A stretch of 64,000 bases of DNA from DASVBE01 sp963770375 (GTDB taxonomy: Bacteria > Actinomycetota > Actinomycetes > Streptosporangiales > Streptosporangiaceae), in the NCBI GenBank assembly GCA_963770375.1, contig CAVYPM010000028.1, positions 558,001 through 622,000 on the forward strand. Direction: 5' to 3'. A program made the translations under genes and the position numbers. Shown one piece after another: positions 1 through 9,547 of this stretch. The notes under the pieces were generated by a model. That model made no database searches. It was not told where the DNA came from and saw only the letters and a list, made by a program, of their open reading frames with translations. Every line of letters begins with the position of its first letter. Position 1 is the stretch's first letter.

Positions 1-303
1 CCGGCGAAGTACGGGACCGGCTCTCCGGGGCCGGGGCCGGGCAGCGGGAGCTGGCCTACAGCACGGTCGTGACCACCATGTCCCGGCTGCACGCCAAGGG
101 CCTGCTGAGCCGCCTGGCGGGCCGGGCGCGGTTTCTGCTACGCGCCGGTGGACGAGGCCAGCCTGGCCGCGGGCCGGATGAGCCACGCGCTGGGCAGCGG
201 CTCGGACCGGGACGCGGTGCTCAGCCGGTTCGTGTCCGGGCTGTCCGGGCGGGACGCCGAGCTGCTGCGCCGGCTGCTGGGCGGCACCCCGGGCGGGACG
301 TAG
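1..303 (+). CDS. BlaI/MecI-type repressor (5' partial, frame break)
   Basis: This is a winged-helix repressor of the BlaI/MecI family that normally dimerises on its operator and is inactivated by a partner M56 protease. The window opens inside the DNA-binding domain. From base 3 the frame reads GEVRDRLSG, then AYSTVVTTMSRLHAKG, almost the same as the intact copy at 61372. Near bases 124-126 (a GGG run) the frame breaks. The continuation CYAPVDEASLAAGRMSHAL and a C-terminal dimerisation segment lie one frame later and end in TAG at 301-303, as expected from one extra base. The M56 gene begins 5 bp downstream, so the two form an operon. The family call is firm; whether the gene is truly broken is doubtful. 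Confidence 0.75.
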
Positions 304-308
304 CCGCC

Positions 309-1267
309 GTGGGACCGCTGCTGCTGCCGCTGATCATCCCGCTGCTGGCCAGCGCTGCCGCCCGGCCGCTGGCCCACCGGCTCGAGCCGCGGCAGGCGAC
401 CTGGCTGCTCTGCGCCGCCGCGGTGGTGCTGGCCGGCTGCGCGGCCGCCGCGCTGGCGCTGGCGGCCGGGTTCGCCGCGGCCCGGCTGCCGGTCCTGGCC
501 GCGCTCGGCGACTACTCGCTGGCGCCGTTCAGCACGCATGACCCGGTGCCCGTGGCGGGCGGGATCGGCGCCGCGCTGGCGCTGGCCGGCGCCGCGGCGG
601 CCGTGCGGCCCGGTCCCGGCACCGGGTCCGCGCGCTGCTCCTGTCCTACCGGCGGGCGGCCAGGCTGAACGCCAGGGACGGCATCGTGGTGCTGCCGGGC
701 CCGGACCTGGACGCGTACGCGCTGCCCGGCTGGCCGGGCCGGATCGTGGTCTCCGGCGGGCTGCTTGACCTGCTCGAGCCGCGGCGGCGGGCCGCGCTGA
801 TCGCGCACGAGCGGGCCCACCTGGCCGGGCGGCACCACCTGTTCACGATCACGGCCTGGATGGCGGCGGCGGCCTGCCCGCTGCTCATCCCGGTGGCCAG
901 GGCGGTCGAGTTCACCGTGGAACGCTGGGCCGACGAGGAGGCCGCGGCGGCCACCGGTGACCGGCGGCTGGTGGCGGAGACCATCGGCCAGGTGGCCGTC
1001 ATGACGGCGGCACGAGGTACGGCGCAGAGCACGGCGCGCAGTGCCCTGAGGCTGGGCATGACCGGGCCGGCCCGGCGGCGGCCCTCCGTAGCCTGGGCCG
1101 GGCCGGTGCCCCGCCGGGTGGCGGCCCTGCTGGCGGCGCCGCCCCGGACGCAGCGGCGGGTACTGCTCGCGGCGTGCGCGGCGGTCGTGCTGCTGGCCGG
1201 GCTGGCCGTCCTGGACGCGGCCCGGGACCTGCACGCCCTGCTGGAGCTAGCGCAGGCCGGCCGCTAG
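309..1267 (+). CDS. M56 (BlaR1/MecR1-like) membrane metalloprotease, frame break
   Basis: This is a membrane-embedded zinc metalloprotease of family M56, the usual partner of BlaI repressors. GTG at 309 opens a run of hydrophobic segments (PLLLPLIIPLLASAAARPL and two more). The protease part carries HERAH, matching HExxH, and ERWADEEAAA. These two parts lie in different frames; the break is near 615-635, consistent with one missing base. The rejoined protein is about 319 aa, close to the intact paralogue at 61788. It ends soon after the last membrane helix, so the penicillin-binding sensor domain of true BlaR1 is absent and the signal sensed is unknown. No beta-lactamase gene is nearby. Confidence 0.72.
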
Positions 1268-1352
1268 CGCACGGGTCCGCACTGGCCGCGGGCGATCAAG
1301 CCGATCGGCCTGCTGTTTCCCGCTGACGCGGCGGCCATCGGCGACGCTCTGG

Positions 1353-3228
1353 TCAGGGCTCCTGGCGGGTGAGCTGGGAGATGTCGCGGGCGGCGCCGGT
1401 GGCGGCTGAGGTGGCCATCGCGGCGTAGACCTGGAGGGCCACGCTGACCGGGCGCTGCCGCTCGGCCGGGCGGTAGCCGCCCAGCTTCGCCAGCAGAGAC
1501 TCGCGGCGGTTGCGGAGTTCCTCGTCGGGGACCTTCAGGGTCAGGTCGCGGCGGTGGATGTCGATCGCGATTTCGATCACCGTCCTCGACGAGGGCGATC
1601 GTGCCGCCGGCCGCGGCTTCGGGGGCGATGTGGCAGATCGACAGGCCCGAGGTGCCGCCGGAGAACCGGCCGTCGGTGATCAGCGCGCAGGCCCGGCCCA
1701 GGCCGCGGCCCTTCAGGAAGCTCGTCGGGTAGAGCATCTCCTGCATGCCGGGGCCGCCGCGGGGGCCTTCGTACCTGATCACGACGACGTCGCCGGCGAC
1801 GATCCGGCCGGCCAGGATGGCCTCGACCGCGTCCTCCTGGCTCTCGAAGACCTTCGCCGGGCCGGTGAACCCGAACAGTTCCTCGGGCACGCCCGCGGTC
1901 TTCACGATCGCGCCGTCGGCGGCCAGGTTGCCGTACAGGACAGCGAGGCCGCCGTCCGCGCTGTAGGCGTGGGCCGCGTCCCGGATGCAGCCCGTCTCCC
2001 GGTCGGTGTCCAGTGCCTCCCACTGGGCCGACTGCGAGTACGGCTCGATGGTGCGCACTCCCCCGGGCGCCGCGTGGTACAGCTCCACCGCCTCGTCGCT
2101 GACCGACGGCGAGCCGAGGTCCCACTCATCGAGGAAGCCGCGCAGGGTCCGGCTGTGCACGGTGCGCACACCCTCGTTGAGCAGGCCGGCCCGGGACAGC
2201 TCGCCGAGGATGGACGGGATGCCGCCGGCCCGGTGCACGTCCTCGACGTGGTAGTCGCTGCTCGGCGCGACCTTGCACAGGCAGGGCACCCGCCGGGACA
2301 GCTCGTCGATCTCCTTGAGGCCGAAGTCCACCTGGCCCTCGGTGGCCGCGGCGAGCAGGTGCAGGATCGTGTTGGTCGAGCCGCCCATGGCCACGTCCAG
2401 CGCCATCGCGTTGGCGAACGCGTCCCGGCTGGCGATCTCGCGGGGCAGAACCGAGGCGTCGTCCTGCTCGTAGTACTGCCGGGTGATGTCGGCGATCAGC
2501 TGGCCGGCCCGCTCGAACAGGGCGCGCCGGGCGGTGTGGGTGGCCAGCGTGGTGCCGTTGCCGGGGACGGCCAGGCCGATCGCCTCGGCGAGGCAGTTCA
2601 TCGAGTTCGCGGTGAACATGCCCGAGCAGGAGCCGCAGGTCGGGCAGGCCGACTCCTCCATGTCGCGGAGCTCGTCGTCGGTCACGCTGGGGTCGGCCGA
2701 GGCCACCATCGAGTCGATCAGGTCGAGCTTGCGGGCCCCGGCACCGGGCCGCAGCGCGGCCGCGCCGACCGGCTTGCCGGCCTCCATCGGCCCGCCGGAC
2801 ACGAACACCGTGGGGATGTTCAGCCGCATGGCGGCGATGAGCATGCCCGGGGTGATCTTGTCGCAGTTGGAGACGCAGATCATCGCGTCCGCGCAGTGGG
2901 CGTTGACCATGTACTCGACAGAGTCGGCGATCAGCTCGCGGCTGGGCAGCGAGTACAGCATGCCGCCGTGGCCCATCGCGATCCCGTCGTCCACGGCGAT
3001 CGTGTTGAACTCGCGCGGGATCGCGCCGGCCGCCTTGACCGCCGCGGCGACCACCTGGCCGACCTGGCGGAGGTGCACGTGGCCGGGAACGAACTCGGTG
3101 AAGCTGTTGGCCACCGCGATGATCGGTTTGCCCAGGTCCTCGCGGGCTACCCCGGTGGCGCGCAGCAGCGCGCGCGCCCCGGCCATGTTCCGGCCATGGG
3201 TAACGGTGCGGGACCTCAGCGGCGGCAT
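1353..3228 (-). CDS. ilvD: dihydroxy-acid dehydratase, frame break near C-terminus
   Basis: IlvD dehydrates 2,3-dihydroxy-isovalerate and -methylvalerate to the 2-keto acids of valine and isoleucine synthesis, using an Fe-S cluster. The N-terminus MPPLRSRTVTHGRNMAGARA, then NSFTEFVPGHVHLR, MGHGGMLYSLPSRELIADS, VSNCDKITPGM and CPTCGSCSGMFTANSMNCL, are diagnostic; the last two carry cluster cysteines. The frame breaks near 1575-1590, after IALVEDGD. The true C-terminus (IDIHRRDLTLKVPDEEL, then LTRQEP and stop at 1353) is one frame away. Rejoined, it is about 625 aa, the usual IlvD length. The gene is required for branched-chain amino acid synthesis, so a sequencing error is more likely than decay. 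Confidence 0.93.
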
Positions 3229-3379
3229 GGGAATCTCCTGGATACGACAAAGGAACCGGTGCGGTAAAACCTACTGCACGTCCGGGTCAGGGCGTCGCGG
3301 TGGCGATATACGTCAGCGTCCCCGGTCGCCCTAGTCCTGGGCGTCGTCGCCCGGCCCGGGGATTTGACAGGATTGCGCC

Positions 3380-5713
3380 GTGGATGAGCACCTGCCGCTG
3401 GCGGAACTGATCGCGTCGCTGACCACCGAGCAGAAGGCCACGCTGGTACGCGGCTGGGACTTCTGGCACACCACGAGGATCACCACCGCGGGCATCGAGT
3501 CGATCATGGTCGCCGACGGCCCGCACGGGCTGCGCAAGGCCCCCGGCCGCGGCGACCACGTGGGCGTGTCCGGCAGCGTGCCGGCCACCTGCTTCCCGAC
3601 CGCGTCCGCGCTCGGCTCGTCCTGGGACCCGGACCTGGCCCGGGAGGTCGGCGCGGCGATCGGCCTCCAGGCCCGCGACCAGGGCGTATCGGTGGTCCTC
3701 GGCCCCGGCATCAACATCAAGCGCTCCCCGCTGTGCGGGCGCAACTTCGAGTACTGGTCCGAGGACCCGTACCTGACCGGCCGGATGGCCGCCGCGCTGG
3801 TCAGCGGCCTGCAGTCGGAGCAGGTCGGGGCATGCCTGAAGCACTTCGCGGTGAACAACCAGGAGACCGACCGGATGCGGGTCAGCGCCGACGTGGACGA
3901 GCGCGCGCTGCGGGAGATCTACCTGGCCGCGTTCGAGCACGTGATCACCACCGTGCAGCCGTGGACGGTGATGTGCTCCTATAACCGGGTCAACGGCGTG
4001 CACGCATCCCAGCACCGGTGGCTGCTGACCGACCTGCTGCGCGGCGAGTGGGGCTTCGGCGGGCTGGTCATGTCGGACTGGGGCGCCGTGCACGACCGGG
4101 TGGCCGCCCTGGCGGCCGGCCTGGACCTGGAGATGCCGCCGGACAAGGAGGCCAGCGACCCGGCCGTCACCGCCGCGGTGGCCACCGGCGACCTGAGCGG
4201 CGACGTGCTGGACGAGGCGGTGGCCCGGGTGCTGCGGCTGGTCCGGCAGACCGCCCCCGGGCGGCGGGCCGCGGAGGCGGCCGGCGGCCCGGCGGCCGAT
4301 CCTGACCAGCAGCACGCGCTGGCCCGGCGGGCCGCGGCGGACAGCGTCGTGCTGCTGAAGAACGACGGCGGGGTGCTCCCGCTGGCCCCGCGCCCCGGCC
4401 TGACCGTCGCGGTGACCGGTGAGTTCGCCCGCACCCCGCGGTTCCAGGGCGCGGGCAGCTCGCAGGTCAGCCCAACCCGGGTGGACGTGCCGCTGGACGA
4501 GCTGACCGCCGCGCTGCCCGGCGCCGCAGTGCGCTTCTCCCCCGGCTTCCGGCTGGGTGACGGCCGCGGCGACGGCGACGGTGGCGGCGGTGATACAGCG
4601 CAGGCCGCGGATGGGGCCCTGGCCGCGGAGGCGGTGCGGGACGCCGCCGGGGCGGACGTGATCGTGGCGTTCCTCGGCCTGCCGGCCGGCGCGGAATCCG
4701 AGGGCTGGGACCGCCGGCACATCGACCTGCCCGCCGCGCAGACGGACCTGGTCGCCGCGCTGGCCGCGGCGCACCCCGGCACTCCGCTGGTGGCCGTGCT
4801 GGCCAACGGCTCGGCGGTGCGGACCAGCGGCTGGGAGCAGCAGGCCGCGGCGATCGTGGAGGGCTGGCTGGGCGGGCAGGCGGCCGGCGGGGCGCTGGCA
4901 GACGTGCTCACCGGCGCCGTGAACCCGTCCGGGCGGCTCACCGAGACGATCCCGGTGCGGCTCCAGGACACACCCAGCTACCTGAACTTCCCCGGCGCGG
5001 ACGGGCACGTCCGGTACGGGGAGGGCATCTTCGTCGGCTACCGGGGGTTCGACGCGACGGACCGGCCGGTCAGCTACCCGTTCGGGCACGGGCTGAGCTA
5101 CACCACGTTCGGCTACGGCGGACTCGAGGTCAGCCAGGCGGGCACGCTGGACGGCGGGAACCTGTCGCTGACCGTGCGCTGCCAGGTCACCAACACGGGC
5201 CCGCGGGACGGCGCCGAGGTCGTCCAGCTGTACCTGAGCCACCCGTCGGCCGCGGTCCCGCGCCCGCCGCGGGAACTGCGCGGCTTCCGTAAGGTGCGGC
5301 TGGCCCCGGGCGAGACCGCGGCGGTGGCGTTCGCGCTGACCGCGCGGGACCTGGCCTACTGGTCCGAGCGGGAGCACGGCTGGCTGACCGAGCCGGGCTG
5401 CTACCGGGTGGCAGTGGGCGCGTCGTCGCGGGACCTGCGGCTGGCCGCGGACCTGACCGTCGAGGGCACGCCGCGGCGGCCGCCGCTGACCGGCATGTCC
5501 ACCCTGCGCGAGTGGCTGGCCGACCCGGACGGCAGCGCCGCCCTGCACCGGGAGATCGGCACCGGCCCGGACGGCAAGCCCGGCGGGATCCTGGCCTCCG
5601 ACGAGCTGATCGCCATCATCGGCAACTTCACCTTGCACACGCTGGCCGCGTTCCCCGGCCTGGGCGTCACCCACGAGGTCCTGAACCGCCTGCTGTCCCC
5701 TGGCCCTGGCTAG
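3380..5713 (+). CDS. GH3 family beta-glucosidase
   Basis: This 777-aa protein is a glycoside hydrolase of family 3 that releases terminal beta-linked glucose (or a related sugar) from oligosaccharides. The N-terminal TIM-barrel domain contains ADGPHGLRK, KHFAVNNQETDR and VMSDWGAVHDR; the Asp of SDW is the expected nucleophile. The alpha/beta sandwich domain follows (SVVLLKNDGGVLPL), with GHGLSYTTF leading into a fibronectin-III-like domain (VTNTGPRDGAEVVQLYLS). An extra C-terminal stretch of about 85 aa follows. No signal peptide is visible, so it is probably cytoplasmic and acts on imported disaccharides. The start is GTG. It converges on the permease gene with a 4-bp gap. Confidence 0.92.
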   Translation: MDEHLPLAELIASLTTEQKATLVRGWDFWHTTRITTAGIESIMVADGPHGLRKAPGRGDHVGVSGSVPATCFPTASALGSSWDPDLAREVGAAIGLQARDQGVSVVLGPGINIKRSPLCGRNFEYWSEDPYLTGRMAAALVSGLQSEQVGACLKHFAVNNQETDRMRVSADVDERALREIYLAAFEHVITTVQPWTVMCSYNRVNGVHASQHRWLLTDLLRGEWGFGGLVMSDWGAVHDRVAALAAGLDLEMPPDKEASDPAVTAAVATGDLSGDVLDEAVARVLRLVRQTAPGRRAAEAAGGPAADPDQQHALARRAAADSVVLLKNDGGVLPLAPRPGLTVAVTGEFARTPRFQGAGSSQVSPTRVDVPLDELTAALPGAAVRFSPGFRLGDGRGDGDGGGGDTAQAADGALAAEAVRDAAGADVIVAFLGLPAGAESEGWDRRHIDLPAAQTDLVAALAAAHPGTPLVAVLANGSAVRTSGWEQQAAAIVEGWLGGQAAGGALADVLTGAVNPSGRLTETIPVRLQDTPSYLNFPGADGHVRYGEGIFVGYRGFDATDRPVSYPFGHGLSYTTFGYGGLEVSQAGTLDGGNLSLTVRCQVTNTGPRDGAEVVQLYLSHPSAAVPRPPRELRGFRKVRLAPGETAAVAFALTARDLAYWSEREHGWLTEPGCYRVAVGASSRDLRLAADLTVEGTPRRPPLTGMSTLREWLADPDGSAALHREIGTGPDGKPGGILASDELIAIIGNFTLHTLAAFPGLGVTHEVLNRLLSPGPG

Positions 5714-5717
5714 GCCA

Positions 5718-8144
5718 CTACAGCTCGCGCAGGGCGGGGCCGGGGCGGGCCCGGGCGGCGGCGATCGCGGGCCCGGCGGCCAGCAGGTTAGCGGCTACCA
5801 GGACGGCGGCGGCCAGCACGGCCAGCAGCCCGGGCGGGGCGACCGGCACGGCCACCACGCCGAAGCTGACCGCGAACGCCCGCCACAGCGCCTGGCCGGC
5901 CGCCAGCCCCAGCGGCAGGCCCACGGCCAGGCCGGCCACCGCCAGCGTGGTCGCCTGCCAGCCGACCGTCCCGGCCACCTGGCGGCGGGCGAAGCCGAGG
6001 ACCTTGAGCAGGCTGAGCTCACGGCGCCGCCGGGACACGCTGACGACCAGCAGGTGCGCGACCATCGCCACGCCGAACCCGGCGAGCACCACGCCGAGCA
6101 GAGCCGGGAAGCTGACCGCCTCGCCGAAGTTGACCAGCGACTCCGGGGTCATCGGCAGGGACGCGGAGCTGGGATAGGCGGCCAGGTAGTGGGCGATGGC
6201 GGCACGCCCGGCCGGGCCGGGCCGCACGCTGGCCAGCACCCCGCCGTCAGAGGACTGCCGCACCAGATCACGGCAGTGCGCCTGGCCCTGGCCGGGCGGG
6301 CAGGCTGCGGCGGTCAGCCCGTCCAGCGTGTACAGCGCGCCGTGGCCTAGGCTGGCCGCCCCGTTGAGCAGCGGGAACGACACCATGCCGACCACCGTGA
6401 ACGGCGTGGTCCGCGGGTGGCCGCCCGGCGCGGGCACGGTGACCCGCACCACGTCTCCCAGGCCGGCGCCGATCTCGCGCATGGTCGCCGCGCCGAGCGC
6501 GACCTCACCGGGCCCGCTGGGCAGCCGCCCGGCCATGGCCGAGAACAGCGGCGCGCCGCGGACCTGCTCGCCTGCCAGCCCGCCGACCGTCACCTGGTTG
6601 ATGACGGTAGTGGCGTCGACGCCGCGGGAGACCCGGGTCACCGCCGGGTCGCGCTGCAGCTCGCGGAGGACCTGGCCGTCGACCGTACCCCCAGTGGCGC
6701 TGAAGTTGAGCTGGAACTGCTGGCCGTACAGCGCGGGCGTAGCCAGCAGGTGCGACAGGCTGGCCCCGAACACCGTGGTCGCGGTCAGGGCGGTGACCGC
6801 GAGGACAGTGCCGAGCAGCGCGGTGCCGACCGGAGCGCTGGCCTCCGCCGCCCGGCGCTGCAGCGCCTGGCGGACCCCGATGAGCATGGCGGGCGGCGCG
6901 CCCGCCGCGGCCAGCCAGCCGACGACGGCCGACGGCCGGGCGAGGCTGAGCGGGCGGCGGCCTGGCGCTCCGGCCCGGGCTGCGCGCCAGGCCGGCACCC
7001 CTCCCAGGGCCAGCGTTACCGCCACGATCGCCGCCGCGCCGGCCAGCAGGACCAGCGGGTCGAACGCCACCCCAGCGGACGTCTGGGCGATCCGGGCGAT
7101 ACCGACCGGGGTGAGCGGGGACAGCGCCACCGCCACCGCCACCGCGCCAGCCGCGCCGGCCAGGGCCAGCACCGCGGTGCCCGCCAGGCTGGCCGCGGCC
7201 AGCTGGCCGCGGGTCGCCCCGAGGGCGGCAAGCACCGCGCTCGCCTCGCTCTCCGCGGCTCCCTGCCGGGCCAGCGCCTGGCCGATGACGGCCAGCGCGA
7301 CCAGGGCCGCCAGTGCCGCCAGCAGCCACCAGCCGATGACTTGCGGGTGGATGGCCGCGGTCACGGCGGCCACCTGGTCGGCCAGGTTCAGGTAGCCGGC
7401 CACGCCAGCGCGGGTGACGGCCGGGGATCTCAGGGCGGCGGCGAACCGTCCCACGCCCGCGCTGCCGCCGCGCAGCCGGATCGGGTACTGGTACACCGCC
7501 GCGGTGCGGGGCAGCACCGCCCTCGTGAACGCGGGGGTGGTGACCAGGTCATGGACAGGGCTCACCCCGGCCGGGAACTCCTGCAGGGCCGCGGCGATAC
7601 CGGTGACCACGAAGCTGACCACGGGCCCGCCCGGGGCGGGCGGGCCGCCCGCCTTGTCCAGGAGGCGCAGCTGCGCATGGGCGTAAAACGGAACCCTGAG
7701 CACCGTGCCGGGATGGACTCCCAGGTCGTCGCGGAGCGTGAAGGACGCCAGCACCTGCCGCGGGTCGGCCGGGTCCGGCCACCGGCCGGACAGCAGCTTC
7801 CAGCCGGGCCATCCGGCCGGCGCCGGGCTGTAGACCTCCAGGGCCAGCGGGCGGGCCGGGCCGCGGCAGCCGCGGCACGTGGCCGGCGCGGTCTGGGGCA
7901 GGGCGAGCTGGTAGGAGGACACCACCCCGGGGAGCCCGGCCACCACGCTTGGTGCCGGCTTCAGCGCGAAGGCGGCCACGTCCGCGCCGTAGGCGGACGC
8001 GAACTGGGGCAGCGCGGCCTGGGTGCGGCGGGCCGCCGCGGCGCTGGCCAGCACCGCTCCCCCGGTGATGCTGACCAGCACTGCGATCGCGAGCCAGGCA
8101 CGCCACCAGCGGCGGGCCCGGGCCGCGACGATGAGCCTGATCAT
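5718..8144 (-). CDS. FtsX-like ABC transporter permease (no ATPase beside it)
   Basis: This is an ABC-type permease of the FtsX/MacB superfamily, about 808 aa. An N-terminal helix (WWRAWLAIAVLVSITGGAVL) is followed by a large extracytoplasmic domain. Then come three clustered helices around residues 270-390, a second extracytoplasmic domain (LLATPALYGQQFQLNF onward), and three C-terminal helices with RRRRELSLLKVLGFARRQV, the FtsX signature. An ATG at 8144 starting MIRLIVAARARR is preferred over the upstream in-frame codon at 8237 because the extra 31 residues look non-coding. A CRGC pair sits in the first soluble domain. The partner ATPase is not encoded nearby. Such permeases usually move lipids, lipoproteins or peptides; the substrate here is unknown. 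Confidence 0.87.
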   Translation of the reverse strand: MIRLIVAARARRWWRAWLAIAVLVSITGGAVLASAAAARRTQAALPQFASAYGADVAAFALKPAPSVVAGLPGVVSSYQLALPQTAPATCRGCRGPARPLALEVYSPAPAGWPGWKLLSGRWPDPADPRQVLASFTLRDDLGVHPGTVLRVPFYAHAQLRLLDKAGGPPAPGGPVVSFVVTGIAAALQEFPAGVSPVHDLVTTPAFTRAVLPRTAAVYQYPIRLRGGSAGVGRFAAALRSPAVTRAGVAGYLNLADQVAAVTAAIHPQVIGWWLLAALAALVALAVIGQALARQGAAESEASAVLAALGATRGQLAAASLAGTAVLALAGAAGAVAVAVALSPLTPVGIARIAQTSAGVAFDPLVLLAGAAAIVAVTLALGGVPAWRAARAGAPGRRPLSLARPSAVVGWLAAAGAPPAMLIGVRQALQRRAAEASAPVGTALLGTVLAVTALTATTVFGASLSHLLATPALYGQQFQLNFSATGGTVDGQVLRELQRDPAVTRVSRGVDATTVINQVTVGGLAGEQVRGAPLFSAMAGRLPSGPGEVALGAATMREIGAGLGDVVRVTVPAPGGHPRTTPFTVVGMVSFPLLNGAASLGHGALYTLDGLTAAACPPGQGQAHCRDLVRQSSDGGVLASVRPGPAGRAAIAHYLAAYPSSASLPMTPESLVNFGEAVSFPALLGVVLAGFGVAMVAHLLVVSVSRRRRELSLLKVLGFARRQVAGTVGWQATTLAVAGLAVGLPLGLAAGQALWRAFAVSFGVVAVPVAPPGLLAVLAAAVLVAANLLAAGPAIAAARARPGPALREL

Positions 8145-8265
8145 GCCCACGGCGTCAGTGCTAGCCGCTCGCTGCGGGCCGCTATACGCACTGCCTTCCC
8201 TCCTCGCTCCCTGCGTCGCTCCTTCGTCGCTCCTCACTCGCTCGTCAGTCCAGGCAGCGCCGCGG

Positions 8266-8335
8266 CCCTCCGCGAGCTAGGCCGGGCTCCGCCGGCGGCC
8301 CCCTCCGCGAGCTTGCCCGGCTCCGCCGGCGGCCC
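8266..8335. repeat. two tandem copies of a ~35-bp GC-rich unit
   Basis: Two adjacent near-identical units of about 35 bp occupy 8266-8300 and 8301-8335. Each starts CCCTCCGCGAGCT and ends GGCTCCGCCGGCGGCC. They lie in the 336-bp space between the permease start and the hydratase start. Each copy can fold on itself through its GCCGG/CCGGC parts. Apart from a preceding TCGCTCCT-rich low-complexity stretch, nothing else is recognised in this spacer. Confidence 0.7.
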
Positions 8336-8480
8336 GGCCTCTGTGATCATGATTCTGCCGCCATGGAGGGGCCAGCGGCAGGGCGTTACCCTGTCGGCCC
8401 CCTGGGTGCCAGCACGAACGTCCCCATGCGGGACAGTTGTCCGGCAGACGCCGTGGCGGCGAGCCGAGGGAGGCCATCTC

Positions 8481-9266
8481 ATGCCGCTTACCGATGATCA
8501 GGTTGCCCGGGCCGCCCGGGACCTGTACCAGGCCCGGCGGTCCGGGGTGCCGATCGCCCCGCTGACCGGACGGCACCCGGGCATGGACCTGACCGACGGC
8601 TACCGGGTCCAGCAGGAGCTGGTCGCCCTGCTGACCGCGGACGGCGACCGGGTGGCGGGCTACAAGCTGGGGCTGACCAGCGCGCCGATGCAGGCGCTGA
8701 TGGGGGTGGACTCCCCCGACTTCGCCCCGGTGCTCGCCTCGCATCTGCGGCCGGACGGCGCCACGGTGACGGCCGGGTCGTTCATTGCGCCGAAGGTCGA
8801 GGCGGAGATCGCGCTGGTTCTGCGGGACGGCCTGGCCGGCCCGGACTGCACCGAGCAGGACGTGGCGGCGGCGGTCAGCGGCGCGGTGGCCGCGCTGGAG
8901 ATCGTGGACAGCCGGATCACGGACTGGCAGATCGCGCTCGCGGACACCGTGGCCGACCTGGCCAGCAGCGGCGCGGTGGTGCTCGGTCAGGGGGTCCCGC
9001 CCGATGGCTTTGACCTGCGGCTGACCGGGATGGTGCTGACCGGCAACGGCAGCCTGATCGCCACCGGCGCCGGGGCGGCCGCGCTGGGCGGCCCGCTGAC
9101 CGCGGTGGCCTGGCTGGTCCGCACGCTGCACCCGCTGGGTGGCTCGCTGCAGGCCGGCCAGTTCGTGATGACCGGCGCGCTGCACGCCGCGGTCAGCCTC
9201 GCCCCCGGCCAGCACTACCGGGCGGAGTTCGACCGGCTCGGCCCGGTCGGGATCACCTGCACGTAA
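8481..9266 (+). CDS. 2-keto-4-pentenoate hydratase / oxo-hexenedioate decarboxylase family
   Basis: This 261-aa protein belongs to the fumarylacetoacetase-like hydratase family (MhpD, DmpE, DmpH type). These enzymes hydrate or decarboxylate 2-oxo-enoates made by meta-cleavage of catechols. Supporting segments are TDGYRVQQELV, VAGYKLGLTSAPMQALMGV, FIAPKVEAEIALVL with its metal-binding acidic residues, ALEIVDSRITDWQ and the C-terminal PLGGSLQAGQFVMTGAL. The ATG at 8481 follows a GAGGGAGG ribosome site. A 4-oxalocrotonate-tautomerase gene follows within 45 bp, which fits the oxalocrotonate branch, but no ring-cleavage dioxygenase lies in the window. Hydratase versus decarboxylase cannot be decided from sequence alone. 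Confidence 0.85.
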   Translation: MPLTDDQVARAARDLYQARRSGVPIAPLTGRHPGMDLTDGYRVQQELVALLTADGDRVAGYKLGLTSAPMQALMGVDSPDFAPVLASHLRPDGATVTAGSFIAPKVEAEIALVLRDGLAGPDCTEQDVAAAVSGAVAALEIVDSRITDWQIALADTVADLASSGAVVLGQGVPPDGFDLRLTGMVLTGNGSLIATGAGAAALGGPLTAVAWLVRTLHPLGGSLQAGQFVMTGALHAAVSLAPGQHYRAEFDRLGPVGITCT

Positions 9267-9310
9267 CCAGGCGGTTTTGAGGCACTGTTCGCCAGAAGGG
9301 AGCAAGACTG

Positions 9311-9523
9311 ATGCCGTTTGTCCAGGTCACGATGGTGTCCGGGCGCACCGTTGAGCAGAAGCACGCGCTGATCGCCGGGCTCACCGAGGCGGTCACGGCC
9401 GCGCTCGGCACCCCGGCCGAGCGGGTCCGGGTGGCTATCTACGAGGTCAGCCAGGACGACTGGGGCATCGGCGGGCTGCCGCACTCCGTGGTCCGCGGGC
9501 CCCGCCCGGGCGCCGGGTCATGA
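9311..9523 (+). CDS. 4-oxalocrotonate tautomerase family enzyme
   Basis: This 70-aa protein starts MPFVQVTMVSGRTVEQKHAL; the Pro after Met is the catalytic N-terminal proline of the family after Met removal. The remainder (LTEAVTAALG, ERVRVAIYEVSQDDWGIGG) has the beta-alpha-beta pattern of 4-oxalocrotonate tautomerase. It interconverts 2-hydroxymuconate and 2-oxo-3-hexenedioate, whose onward processing would use the preceding hydratase or decarboxylase gene. An AGAAGGGAGC ribosome site lies upstream. The protein is slightly longer than the 62-aa classic enzyme. Confidence 0.85.
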   Translation: MPFVQVTMVSGRTVEQKHALIAGLTEAVTAALGTPAERVRVAIYEVSQDDWGIGGLPHSVVRGPRPGAGS

Positions 9524-9547
9524 GCCGCGCCGACGTAGGGTGGAGGT

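Noticed and set aside
3365..3370. TTGACA as a -35 box for the GH3 gene
   Set aside because: It lies only 10 bp before the start codon, too close to leave room for a -10 and a transcript start.
3287..5674. A 795-codon minus-strand frame
   Set aside because: It is antisense to the GH3 gene, whose motifs are unambiguous. No protein family is recognisable in the shadow.
6417..8480. A long plus-strand extension upstream of the hydratase
   Set aside because: It is antisense to the FtsX-like permease. The hydratase has a good ribosome site and start at 8481.
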